Below the pieces are notes generated by a model. That model did no database searches, was not told the DNA's origin, and saw only the letters and a program-made list of their open reading frames with translations. From positions 1 to 20,389 of the IMG/VR virus record IMGVR_UViG_3300011115_000295: DNA of 20,389 nt. The stretch is one strand, 5' to 3'. Of this stretch, positions 6,276 through 13,697 are shown one piece after another. The position numbers and the translations under genes were made by a program. How positions within the stretch are numbered: position 1 is the first letter of the stretch; each line of letters opens with the position of its first letter. Origin of the DNA: a virus.

Positions 6276-8108
6276 TTATCCTATTGAAGCACTCGAAATT
6301 ATATTTCTGTCTAAACTTTGAGCAGTTGTAACATCATTAGAAACTACATAAGCCTTTATAGGTTGTTGTTGTTGATTACCTATTGTTTGTGCTAATTGAT
6401 TTGTAGCACTTGCACCTACTACATTAAATGAAGGAGCAGCAGGAGCAGCACTTCCTCCTGTACCACCACCACCTCCACTTGGTGCAGAACCACCCCCTGA
6501 ACCACCGCTTGATAATAATTGTCTTGCTCTTGCAATATTTCCTATAACAGATGCAGCAGTTGAAGCATAAGATACAACTCTCGCAATAGTACCAATACCA
6601 GGAACTAATGGAAATGCTAATTGAGCGGCTACACCTTCAGCATTTGCTAAAGTTGATGCTTTAGAAATTGCTACCGCACTATCTATTCCTATTTGAGTTA
6701 ATGCAATAGCTTTAGATATAACTTGACCTGCTTTTGTTTTTGCTAATCCTGATGTTTCTAATCCTGCTATTATATTATTTAGATTTGCTTTTGAATTTGC
6801 TATTGCATCATTTTTTCTTTTTTCAGCATCAATGTCATATTGTATTTCTTCATCTGTTAATTTACGTCTTTCTGCTACATAATTTTGACCAATAGCAACT
6901 TTAGTTTCTAAATCAGAAATCATTGAAGCATTAGCAGTATCTTTTTTTATTTTATCAGTATCAACTGCTTTTAAATTATTTTCTTCATCAAAAGCATTTG
7001 CTTTATCTATATATTCTTTTTTAGCAGCTATTGCATCTTCATTTGCTTTTGTTGATGCTTCTTTATTTTTATTTCTTAATTCATTATTATGATTAGTTTG
7101 CTCTTGTCTTATCTCAACATTTTGCTTTCTAATTATATTACCCTTTTCAGCATTTGCATCATTTAAATTTTTGGTTTGTTTACCAAATTCCTCTAATGAT
7201 TTTCGTGTTATTTCTTCTTGTGCTTTTATTTGTTCTTCATCTGCATCAGCTGCTTTTAAACTTGCTAAAGCATTTAAATTTTTATGGTATGTGTTTTTAG
7301 CTATTTCTCTACTTGAATTTGCAAAAGCTATTTTCTCATCTATTAATTTTAATTCTAATTTTCTAATAGCATCTGTAGAAGCACCTGATGCTTTAGCCAT
7401 TGCTAATTGATAATCAGAATTTGTTTGTAATGATTTAGAAGCACTATCAGCAGTTTTAGATTGATTATTTAATGCAGTTTTATTTGCATTTATAGAAGCA
7501 GTATTTATTTTTGCAGCTTCTGCATTTGACATAAAATAATTTGTTAAAGCAACTCCTCCTGCAACTAAAGCAGCTACTCCAGCTACAAGTAATCCAATAG
7601 GATTTGCAGCCATAGCAGCATTCCAAAGCCATTGCCCTGCAGTAATAGCTTTCTGAACAATTGCATAACTTTTTACAACTGCTCCTAATTGCCTAAATTG
7701 GTCTACACTTTCACCTATTGCTTGAGCACCACTTGCAATAGCCATAGCAGACTGAACTTTTAAAATAGCTTGTTCTACATCTTTACTTTCAGTTCCTAAA
7801 GTTCCCATTACACCTGTAACAACAGAAAAACCTCCAGCTATTCCATTTAAAGAACCTGATAATGCTTTAAATTTTGCATCAGGATTAAATGCGTCTGTTA
7901 ATGCTTTTGCATCTCCTATTTTATCAGCTAATATAGCAGCGTTCTTTGCTGCGTTTACTGCTTCTTTAGATGTTGCTCCAAACTTATCAGATAATGAAGC
8001 TACTTCTGCTTGTGCATTTCTTAATTGAGATTTTAAACTACCAAGAGATTTTTCAGCATCAGCTAAATTCGATGTAATTTCTAACTCTATTGTTTTCTTT
8101 TCAGCCAT
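6276..8108 (-). CDS. Tail tape measure protein
   Basis: 610 aa, Ala/Lys/Asn-rich and mainly helical. Residues 1-160 hold N-terminal coiled coils (SLKSQLRNAQAEVASLSDKF). Residues 168-192 form a hydrophobic segment (ANPIGLLVAGVAALVAGGVAL), typical of tape measures that enter the host membrane. Residues 200-430 are a long charged coiled coil. Residues 440-530 are Ala/Ile-rich, and a Gly/Ser tract near 535-560 precedes a short tail. The protein fixes tail length and is expected to help DNA cross the cell envelope. At this length a short tail of roughly 90 nm would be expected if the usual 0.15 nm per residue holds. It overlaps the 52-aa ORF by 22 bases. Confidence 0.8.
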   Translation of the reverse strand: MAEKKTIELEITSNLADAEKSLGSLKSQLRNAQAEVASLSDKFGATSKEAVNAAKNAAILADKIGDAKALTDAFNPDAKFKALSGSLNGIAGGFSVVTGVMGTLGTESKDVEQAILKVQSAMAIASGAQAIGESVDQFRQLGAVVKSYAIVQKAITAGQWLWNAAMAANPIGLLVAGVAALVAGGVALTNYFMSNAEAAKINTASINANKTALNNQSKTADSASKSLQTNSDYQLAMAKASGASTDAIRKLELKLIDEKIAFANSSREIAKNTYHKNLNALASLKAADADEEQIKAQEEITRKSLEEFGKQTKNLNDANAEKGNIIRKQNVEIRQEQTNHNNELRNKNKEASTKANEDAIAAKKEYIDKANAFDEENNLKAVDTDKIKKDTANASMISDLETKVAIGQNYVAERRKLTDEEIQYDIDAEKRKNDAIANSKANLNNIIAGLETSGLAKTKAGQVISKAIALTQIGIDSAVAISKASTLANAEGVAAQLAFPLVPGIGTIARVVSYASTAASVIGNIARARQLLSSGGSGGGSAPSGGGGGTGGSAAPAAPSFNVVGASATNQLAQTIGNQQQQPIKAYVVSNDVTTAQSLDRNIISSASIG

Positions 8109-8245
8109 TTTATTTCTCTTTTGATTTTATTAAATCCTTGTTTTAATGTTGTTGGTCTTTGGTATTTTCCTTTAGCTATTTCAATCAATTCACTTTGTCC
8201 GTAAAATTCATCTAATGCTAATAAATCTAAAATGTGCTTTATCAT
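8087..8245 (-). CDS. Small basic protein between tail genes
   Basis: 52 aa from the ATG at 8243-8245 to TAG at 8087-8089; the N-terminus is MIKHILDLLALDEFYGQSEL and the C-terminus is strongly basic (IKREIKWLKRKQ). The start lies 2 bases past the stop of the 646-aa tail protein and the end overlaps the tape measure start by 22 bases. It thus fills the only gap between two tail genes. No family recognised. It could couple translation of the tape measure, act as a small tail assembly factor, or be a chance frame. Confidence 0.55.
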   Translation of the reverse strand: MIKHILDLLALDEFYGQSELIEIAKGKYQRPTTLKQGFNKIKREIKWLKRKQ

Positions 8246-8247
8246 AA

Positions 8248-10188
8248 TTATCTATTGTCTGTTAGTAATTCAAATTGAACTTCTCCTGTTGTTAAATCTG
8301 TTGTGAACGTGTTAATCAAATATCTCTTATCTCTTATAACAAGCCTATCGTTTAATTTAAGCGTAGTTAATAATGATGTTGGTAATATTCCACTAACTTT
8401 AATTAATCGTGCTTTATAATCAAATATATTAGCAAAATATTGTTCGTAATAATTTCTATACAAACCATTTGGAACTGGTAAATTTGTTAATGTACTTTGT
8501 TGTTCATTAAAATTTAATCCGTATGTTTCACCACTTATTAAAGTTTCTTGTCCAAATGCTTTATAAGCATAATATGCCAATGCTCCAGTTGTAGGAGTTG
8601 AAAAATAAAAAAAATCTGAACCTAATGAAGTTAATGCAGTTGGATTATAATCATATAAAATTAATGGTTTTGGAATATATGGTTGAAAGTCTGTTTTTAA
8701 ACAATAACCAACTTGTAATAATGAAGCTAAATTTTGAAAGTTTAAATCTTCAAAAGGTAGTTTAACAGAATATTCATCTCCATCATTTTGAGTATTGTAA
8801 AATAATGAACCGTACTCTATACCATTAGCTGACATAAAACCAACATTTATAAATGATTCTGACTTTTCATATTCAAAATTTATTTTCTTATATGTTTTTA
8901 CTCTATTTAAATTTATATTATCAGATTTAATATATTTAGTAATATCTATTGTATTTCCTGATGTATAATAACTTTCTAATTGTTCAATAGTGTAATTTAT
9001 TCCATCAGTTGAATAACAAGTTAAATTAAACATTTTTAATAATCCACTAAAAAAATCTTCTATTTTTATTTCTGGCATATAAGACCTAATGGAAATATTA
9101 GATGATATTGTTTGAGCAGACATTGTAGCAGATTTTGTATAAGTACCATAAGTAGCACCCATATCTATTTTAAATACAAATTGAAATGCTTCAGATGTTT
9201 CTATATAAAATGAATGTTTATTTTGGTCGGCATCTGTTCTTACTACAAATGAAGTTGTACCTCCATTACTATCTGTATAAGTGTCCCATCTTTCTCCATT
9301 TAAATATCTATAAACTGTATATGGAACTGTAGTAAATCCAGATTGTGGTATAATTGTTATTTTTGTTCCACCACCATTTGCTCTTATAAAATAATTATCA
9401 GTTAAATTTACAGTTACTCCCGCTAAATCTTCTAAATTTCCTTTAGTAGTAAAATCAATTTGTTGAAATAAATTTGTTTTAAATGTATCTGAATTCTTTA
9501 ACCATAAATAAGCATTTGTAAATTTTGCATCACTTAAAAATGTTCCTTCAAAGTTAATGGCAAATTGAGTTTCAATCATATTTAAAACTGCTGGTAATTT
9601 TATCGCTGGAAATAAATCATTATATCTTATAGGTGTTGCACTTGCAGTAATATCATAATTAACATCATATCCCCAATTATTTAAAGATGAAATTAAAGGA
9701 AACATTACATTTGAACTTGTTGCAGTAGTTATTCTGCTTAATACATCACTTGCACTATAAGCAAAATCATAAGTTGTATTTAATGTTAAATCTTTTAAAT
9801 ATAAACCATTAAATTTATCTTTTAAACTACCTAAAGTTCCAATAAATGTAATACTATAATCTTGTGGTTGTCCATCTTTTACATTTGCACTTTCTAATTG
9901 TATCTTACCACTTCTAAATGGAATGGTATCTATTTCAATATATGCATCAGCTTTAACTAATGTACTAAATCCATTATCATTTGAATTTTCGTACCAATGT
10001 CTGAATATTTTATTGTTTTGTTTTGATGCAGGTACTGTAAATGTTTGACTAAAATCTGTATACGTTTTGGATATATCATTAACATTTTGAATAGAACTAT
10101 TAACAGATATTTTTTCATCTGAAAATAATTCTACTCTATTATATTCTAATGTAGTTGCATCTTTAATATATATTCCTACTACTATCAT
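8248..10188 (-). CDS. Large distal tail / baseplate-like structural protein
   Basis: 646 aa, strongly beta-rich, with many Thr, Ser, Asn and aromatic residues. The N-terminal part (about 10-60) has the pattern NVNDISKTYTDFSQTFTVPA followed by KQNNKIFRHWYENS, which I recognise from large tail or baseplate proteins of Bacteroidota phages. The C-terminus (YLINTFTTDLTTGEVQFELL) looks like a closing beta hairpin. No lysozyme or peptidase motif is visible. It overlaps the 374-aa gene by 4 bases (ATGA) and precedes the tape measure, so it probably builds the tail tip or host-facing hub. The exact role is inferred from position. Confidence 0.65.
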   Translation of the reverse strand: MIVVGIYIKDATTLEYNRVELFSDEKISVNSSIQNVNDISKTYTDFSQTFTVPASKQNNKIFRHWYENSNDNGFSTLVKADAYIEIDTIPFRSGKIQLESANVKDGQPQDYSITFIGTLGSLKDKFNGLYLKDLTLNTTYDFAYSASDVLSRITTATSSNVMFPLISSLNNWGYDVNYDITASATPIRYNDLFPAIKLPAVLNMIETQFAINFEGTFLSDAKFTNAYLWLKNSDTFKTNLFQQIDFTTKGNLEDLAGVTVNLTDNYFIRANGGGTKITIIPQSGFTTVPYTVYRYLNGERWDTYTDSNGGTTSFVVRTDADQNKHSFYIETSEAFQFVFKIDMGATYGTYTKSATMSAQTISSNISIRSYMPEIKIEDFFSGLLKMFNLTCYSTDGINYTIEQLESYYTSGNTIDITKYIKSDNINLNRVKTYKKINFEYEKSESFINVGFMSANGIEYGSLFYNTQNDGDEYSVKLPFEDLNFQNLASLLQVGYCLKTDFQPYIPKPLILYDYNPTALTSLGSDFFYFSTPTTGALAYYAYKAFGQETLISGETYGLNFNEQQSTLTNLPVPNGLYRNYYEQYFANIFDYKARLIKVSGILPTSLLTTLKLNDRLVIRDKRYLINTFTTDLTTGEVQFELLTDNR

Positions 10189-11309
10189 ACAACATCATTT
10201 ATAAGGTTATAAGCGTATTCAAACTCCATTTCGTAGTTTATCAATCTATCTTTTAAACTTGTCTTTAAATCGCTTCCTTGTGTTTTAACTATTACAGGTT
10301 TACCATCTAATAAAACAGTTTCTGACAATAATAAATCAGTAATTAATTCTGAATAATTTTCATCTACAAATCCTGTATTTAATTTTATAGTTTGTGTTCC
10401 ATTTATATTAAATGTTTTAACTTGCCCTTTAGATGTGTTATAGTTTATTGCACTTGGCATTAATTTATAATCTGTTCCTTTTACTGCAATGCTATTAGTT
10501 TGTTGCTTAAAGAATATAATATCCTTCCAACCACCATATCGATTTACAAAAGAACATCTAACAGGTGTATATTTACATTCTTCAGTTGGATATGTATAAA
10601 AAATATAAACAATAGGACTACCACTAACAGGTGTTGATGTAACTGTAACCTTGCAACCATTTATAAATCTTACATCATATATAATTGGTGTTATTGGTAT
10701 TTTTACATTGTATATTCCAATTTGCCCAATCAAAAAATTAGTAGTAAATGAAAATGTCGTACCATCAATTCTTTCATATTTTACAGATGTTGTAGTTGTT
10801 GCTGGTCTGTCAATTAATAAATTAACATACTCCATTTTTAAATCTGAATATGTTCCACTGTAATAATTAAAATTAATATTTGTATTGCCTAATAAATTAA
10901 ATACAGAATCAGTTGTAGTTTGGTAACCATCTAAATAATTTGTAAAACCATTAACTCCTACATAATCAGTTTCATCTAATAATGTATAAGTACTTCCAAC
11001 TAATTTATATCTTTTTACTTTAAAATTTACCCATTCGTATATATTATCTGCATAAATATCAATGCCCGGATTTAAATCGTAATTATTTGGTTTAACATTT
11101 TCAATAAACTCCCTTACATAATTCGAAATATTGTAAGATGTATTAATTTGTGTTGCACTTGGTATTGCTTTTGAAAGAGAATAAAAACCAACACCAGATG
11201 ATGGAACTGCATTTCCCTTATTCCAAATTGATAATTCTATTTTACTTCCTATTTGTCCAGTTTCTGCTACTTCAATTATAAATGGACTTCTTACTTTTAC
11301 TACTTTCAT
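10185..11309 (-). CDS. Tail structural protein, probable tail tip component
   Basis: 374 aa, beta-rich, start MKVVKVRSPFIIEVAE. It has a central segment NISNYVREFIENVKPNNYD and a Cys pair around EECKYTPVRCSFVNRYGGW. The C-terminus ends with a probable beta strand (YEMEFEYAYNLINDVV). It is coupled on both sides: its ATG overlaps the stop of the 53-aa ORF, and its stop overlaps the ATG of the 646-aa protein. Proteins of this pattern occur next to large tail proteins in Bacteroidota phages; I treat it as a distal tail or receptor-side structural subunit, without a proven motif. Confidence 0.6.
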   Translation of the reverse strand: MKVVKVRSPFIIEVAETGQIGSKIELSIWNKGNAVPSSGVGFYSLSKAIPSATQINTSYNISNYVREFIENVKPNNYDLNPGIDIYADNIYEWVNFKVKRYKLVGSTYTLLDETDYVGVNGFTNYLDGYQTTTDSVFNLLGNTNINFNYYSGTYSDLKMEYVNLLIDRPATTTTSVKYERIDGTTFSFTTNFLIGQIGIYNVKIPITPIIYDVRFINGCKVTVTSTPVSGSPIVYIFYTYPTEECKYTPVRCSFVNRYGGWKDIIFFKQQTNSIAVKGTDYKLMPSAINYNTSKGQVKTFNINGTQTIKLNTGFVDENYSELITDLLLSETVLLDGKPVIVKTQGSDLKTSLKDRLINYEMEFEYAYNLINDVV

Positions 11310-11467
11310 ATTGTATGGTATATTGTATCAATCAAATTTTCATCTATATATATTTCTTCTTTGCAATCCCATAAATTAATATATGCAGATGAATTAATTA
11401 TATCTTGTGATTCTATTATAAATGTTGGAATTGTATCTTCTCCTTTATAAATCTTTACTATGTTCAT
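11306..11467 (-). CDS. 53-aa tail-module protein, coupled on both sides
   Basis: ATG at 11465-11467 overlaps the upstream stop (TGA 11464-11466) as ATGA, and its own TGA (11306-11308) overlaps the next ATG (11307-11309). The product starts MNIVKIYKGEDTIPTFIIES and ends IDENLIDTIYHTI; it is small and acidic with a likely beta-hairpin core (AYINLWDCKEEIYI). The exact fit between two genes with two overlaps is good evidence that it is translated. Function unknown, possibly a small tail-tip or joining protein. Confidence 0.7.
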   Translation of the reverse strand: MNIVKIYKGEDTIPTFIIESQDIINSSAYINLWDCKEEIYIDENLIDTIYHTI

Positions 11468-11970
11468 TTTATATCTTTTAAATTATAATCTACCATTGTT
11501 TCAACATCTTGTCCAAATGCTTTTATTAAATCTATATCTATATACTTTTTATATCCTGCTTCAAATGGTTTAGTAAAAAATAAAGAAGGTTTAATTCCAT
11601 TTAAAAATATACTTCTTGCTATTGCATATTGTAAACCTTTTCTTGATTGAAATTCTCCTTTAGCATTTCTTGGTGCAATACCTTTTCTTACCATCCATTT
11701 ATCAAATGCTTTTACAGGTGGCATTTTATTTTTATAACTATATGGTGTATTGTATTTTTTAATCTTACCTGAAACCCCTTTGTCTTGGTAAGCACCGTAT
11801 TCTGCCATTGTAAAACCAACTATGCTAAATCCATTTTCAGTAACTACTTCACCATCGATTGAATTATATAATTCTTTAGAACTATTTTTACCACCTTTGG
11901 TTAAATTACTTCTGGATTGTTGGATAACATAATCCCTAAATTTTTTTAAAGTCTTTTCAACTTCTAACAT
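11464..11970 (-). CDS. HK97 gp10-like head-tail joining / tail completion protein
   Basis: 168 aa. An N-terminal helix VEKTLKKFRDYVIQQSRSNL is followed by ELYNSIDGEVV and a beta strand with FTMAEYGAYQDKGVSGK, the 'Y..Y.D.G' pattern of the HK97 gp10 family. A basic middle (KGIAPRNAKGEFQSRKGL) and a helical C-terminus complete it. Family members act at the neck in joining heads and tails. It overlaps the upstream tail terminator-like gene by 7 bases and the 53-aa gene by 4, as in a tightly coupled neck module. Family assignment is moderately sure. Confidence 0.65.
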   Translation of the reverse strand: MLEVEKTLKKFRDYVIQQSRSNLTKGGKNSSKELYNSIDGEVVTENGFSIVGFTMAEYGAYQDKGVSGKIKKYNTPYSYKNKMPPVKAFDKWMVRKGIAPRNAKGEFQSRKGLQYAIARSIFLNGIKPSLFFTKPFEAGYKKYIDIDLIKAFGQDVETMVDYNLKDIK

Positions 11971-12419
11971 TTTGTCATTTGGTTTTGAATTGCCATTTCA
12001 AATGTAACTGTAACTCCTGCCATTTTATTTTCAAATCTTTCAGTAAAAAATTCGCAAGATGGTGTACCTATTAATTCATAATCTTCAGCAAGTTTACCCA
12101 TTCGTAAAACTTCCAAGAATCTATTAACTACCATTAATTGTGTGTTTAAAACATCTTGTTCATTATCATTACCTAAAAATATATCAGTTGTTAATGATTT
12201 ACTTTCATCAACTATATCCATACATAATATAGATACATTGTAATTCCAAGTTGAACCTAAATAAGTTGCTGAATTAATTATAATATGGCTCAAAGGAAAG
12301 ATTGTAAGCTTGTTTAAATCAACTTTAAATATATCTCCAATAGTAACTGTATTTACAAATAAATCTTCCTTTAATTGGTTCTTAATTGCTTGTGTTATTT
12401 CGTAATAATGTGATGTCAT
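11964..12419 (-). CDS. Tail terminator / tail completion-like protein
   Basis: 151 aa. The start MTSHYYEITQAIKNQLKEDL (helix) is followed by strands with HIIINSATYLGSTWNYNVSILCMDIV and a helix LNTQLMVVNRFLEVLRMGKL, then GTPSCEFFTERFENKMAGVT and a closing strand. This alpha-beta order resembles small tail completion proteins of the gpU or gp17 type that cap the tail tube. It starts in an ATGA overlap with the end of the chaperone frameshift frame. Placement between chaperone and gp10-like gene supports a neck or tail-end role, but no diagnostic residue is known to me. Confidence 0.5.
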   Translation of the reverse strand: MTSHYYEITQAIKNQLKEDLFVNTVTIGDIFKVDLNKLTIFPLSHIIINSATYLGSTWNYNVSILCMDIVDESKSLTTDIFLGNDNEQDVLNTQLMVVNRFLEVLRMGKLAEDYELIGTPSCEFFTERFENKMAGVTVTFEMAIQNQMTKC

Positions 12420-12673
12420 CTATTCTGTCTTTTAATTAAATCAGATTCTATTTTATTCTTTTCTTTTTCGAATGTTAGATATGTTAAACATTGGTTGATT
12501 GGTAATCTTGTAACGGAATCAAATCTTGTAACGTCTCCTTGACTAAGAGCATAGAGGCTACTATACCATCCGAATCTGGAATTGAAATTTGCCGTTGCAG
12601 AATATTCTGTATCTCCTTGTCCTTGTCCAAATAATGAATCGTAGCTTTCAATAATTCGTTGCCTAAACTGTAA
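12416..12673 (-). CDS. Tail assembly chaperone, -1 frame extension (GT-like)
   Basis: This frame is entered by a -1 slip at T TTT TTT (12673-12679) in the 226-aa gene. It adds 85 residues after residue 164 (LQFRQRIIESYDSLFG, then FNSRFGWYSSLYALSQGDVT and CLTYLTFEKEKNKIESDL), giving a 249-aa fusion. The segment 'GWY.S.YAL..GD..R.D.VT.LP...CLTYLTFEK' is one I recognise as a separate frame next to the same upstream gene in other Bacteroidota phages. An ATG at 12697 could start the frame internally, but frameshift entry fits the gpG/gpGT arrangement, in which the long form links chaperone and tail tube or tape measure. It ends in an ATGA overlap with the next gene. Confidence 0.65.
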   Translation of the reverse strand, partial: LQFRQRIIESYDSLFGQGQGDTEYSATANFNSRFGWYSSLYALSQGDVTRFDSVTRLPINQCLTYLTFEKEKNKIESDLIKRQNR

Positions 12674-13164
12674 AAAAAAACCGTTGCACCTAAACAAACA
12701 TCTAATGGTGCATACTTCATTACTTCAGCATACGTTATAGTTCCATTATAATCTTCAATCTCATACGTGCCATTTAAGCCTTTCTTTTTAATTGGTCTAT
12801 ACAATACTGCCATTGCTTTATGTATTTCATCCCAATCAGTAATATAAGTGTCTAAATCTGTATACTCTCCAAATGTCATTTCATCTAAATTAGGAATAAA
12901 ACCAAATTCAGTTCCTCCCATTTTAAACGTAGGTATAAAAGAATGATTCTGGTTAAACATATTTCCAATAGATGTAGTTATATCATTTACATCTTTATAT
13001 TTAATCTGTGCTACTTCTTTTAAATCTATTCCACAAAATATCTGCACCATCTTTTGATGCAGAAATTCTGTATCTTCATTGTCTTTAGCTATCTTTAAAA
13101 AAGCCTGATATTGTGAAAGTTTAATTTCACTTAATTTTGTTGGTATTGTAATCTCTAACTTCAT
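12484..13164 (-). CDS. Tail assembly chaperone, zero-frame form (G-like)
   Basis: 226 aa. The start MKLEITIPTKLSEIKLSQYQ and the later FGFIPNLDEMTFGEYTDLDTYI plus HKAMAVLYRPI form a pattern common in Bacteroidota phage tail regions. Both this frame and the -1 frame are open together over about 190 bases (12484-12673), which is unlikely by chance in DNA this AT-rich. The G-like short form and the GT-like long form normally work in a fixed ratio to coat the tape measure during tail assembly. Unusually, the gene lies 4.4 kb upstream of the tape measure and far from the tail tube gene. A 19-base A-rich leader just upstream is the same as that of the 109-aa gene. Confidence 0.7.
   Translation of the reverse strand: MKLEITIPTKLSEIKLSQYQAFLKIAKDNEDTEFLHQKMVQIFCGIDLKEVAQIKYKDVNDITTSIGNMFNQNHSFIPTFKMGGTEFGFIPNLDEMTFGEYTDLDTYITDWDEIHKAMAVLYRPIKKKGLNGTYEIEDYNGTITYAEVMKYAPLDVCLGATVFFYSLGNELLKATIHYLDKDKEIQNILQRQISIPDSDGIVASMLLVKETLQDLIPLQDYQSTNV
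12673..12679 (-). promoter_or_regulatory. T TTT TTT slippery heptamer (-1 frameshift candidate)
   Basis: The minus strand reads ACG GTT TTT TTT TAC in the chaperone frame, a run of nine T. The zero-frame heptamer T TTT TTT meets the X XXY YYZ rule. A -1 slip gives TTA CAG TTT and opens the 12416-12673 frame. Confidence 0.6.
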
Positions 13165-13212
13165 TTGTTTATTTTTTTATAATAATAAAATAAAGTCATA
13201 ATTGTATTAAAC

Positions 13213-13239
13213 AAAAAAAAGCAACCATTTCTGATTGCT
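13213..13239 (-). terminator. Intrinsic terminator after 52-aa gene
   Basis: Minus-strand arms AGCAATC (13233-13239) and GGTTGCT (13220-13226) pair over 7 bp (one wobble) around a 6-base loop and run into eight T (13213-13220). It sits 25 bases past the 52-aa gene and about 50 bases before the late operon's first ATG. Confidence 0.85.
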
Positions 13240-13264
13240 CCTTTCAACTATTAACTAACCTTAA

Positions 13265-13423
13265 TTAAATTTCCTTTATATCTATTGCAAAGAATCTTTG
13301 TGTAAACATATCTTTGAATAATGTAATTACCATTTGTTCATTTTCTGCTATTATATTAGCATACTCATAATCTTTCTCGTTGTCAGCATATCTGTACCAA
13401 CCTTTAACTTCGTATTGTTTCAT
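13265..13423 (-). CDS. 52-aa conserved-type protein, single-gene unit
   Basis: ATG at 13421-13423, TAA at 13265-13267. The protein starts MKQYEVKGWYRYADNEKDYE and ends TLFKDMFTQRFFAIDIKEI: a beta strand, an acidic helix and a second strand, a ferredoxin-like half. I recognise the 'GWYRYADNEKDYE' pattern from small proteins of Bacteroidota phages. It has its own promoter (13454-13461) and terminator (13213-13239), so it makes a separate short transcript between the packaging genes and late operon. Function unknown; an independent unit would suit a regulatory or host-directed role, which is inference. Confidence 0.75.
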   Translation of the reverse strand: MKQYEVKGWYRYADNEKDYEYANIIAENEQMVITLFKDMFTQRFFAIDIKEI

Positions 13424-13453
13424 AGTGTTTGTTTTAAGATTAAATATATTTTA

Positions 13454-13503
13454 CAAATATAACACTTTTTGTTATTTATATTTTACTTTAACATTTATTT
13501 AAC
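13454..13503 (-). promoter_or_regulatory. Bacteroidota-type promoter with upstream direct repeat
   Basis: The minus strand has TATATTTG (13454-13461), a full match to the -7 element TAnnTTTG, and 25 bases upstream ATGTTAAA (13487-13494). A second GTTAAA lies 11 bases farther up (13498-13503). The start point would be near 13447, leaving a leader of about 24 bases before the ATG at 13423. The promoter at 20019 has the same layout. No clear -33 TTG is seen. Confidence 0.65.
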
Positions 13504-13648
13504 TTTTCAAATAAACACTTGCAACCTTATACATTTCCTGCATCTTTCTAATCTCACCTATATTTCTTGGCAAATTAATAACCACTTGTATATCTTTAAC
13601 GTGATGTATGTAACATTGTATTACTGCAATTATTTCACCATAACTCAT
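13499..13648 (-). CDS. 49-aa small protein, unknown
   Basis: ATG at 13646-13648, TAA at 13499-13501. Starts MSYGEIIAVIQCYIHHVKDI; the second half (INLPRNIGEIRKMQEMYKVA) is a basic amphipathic helix. It lies 50 bases past the large terminase stop, with an inverted repeat between them. The stop codon falls in the upstream repeat of the next promoter. Coding is plausible from its natural composition and the lack of another use for this gap, but no family is recognised. Confidence 0.5.
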   Translation of the reverse strand: MSYGEIIAVIQCYIHHVKDIQVVINLPRNIGEIRKMQEMYKVASVYLKS

Positions 13649-13667
13649 AATTTATGTTTTTATTACT

Positions 13668-13688
13668 TAACGGTGATTATAACCGTTA
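13668..13688 (-). repeat. Inverted repeat after large terminase gene
   Basis: TAACGGT (13668-13674) and ACCGTTA (13682-13688) form a perfect 7-bp hairpin with a 7-base spacer, 10 bases past the terminase stop. Neither strand shows a good T tract after the stem, so it is a weak terminator at best; an operator or mRNA hairpin is also possible. Confidence 0.45.
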
Positions 13689-13697
13689 TTAATTGTT

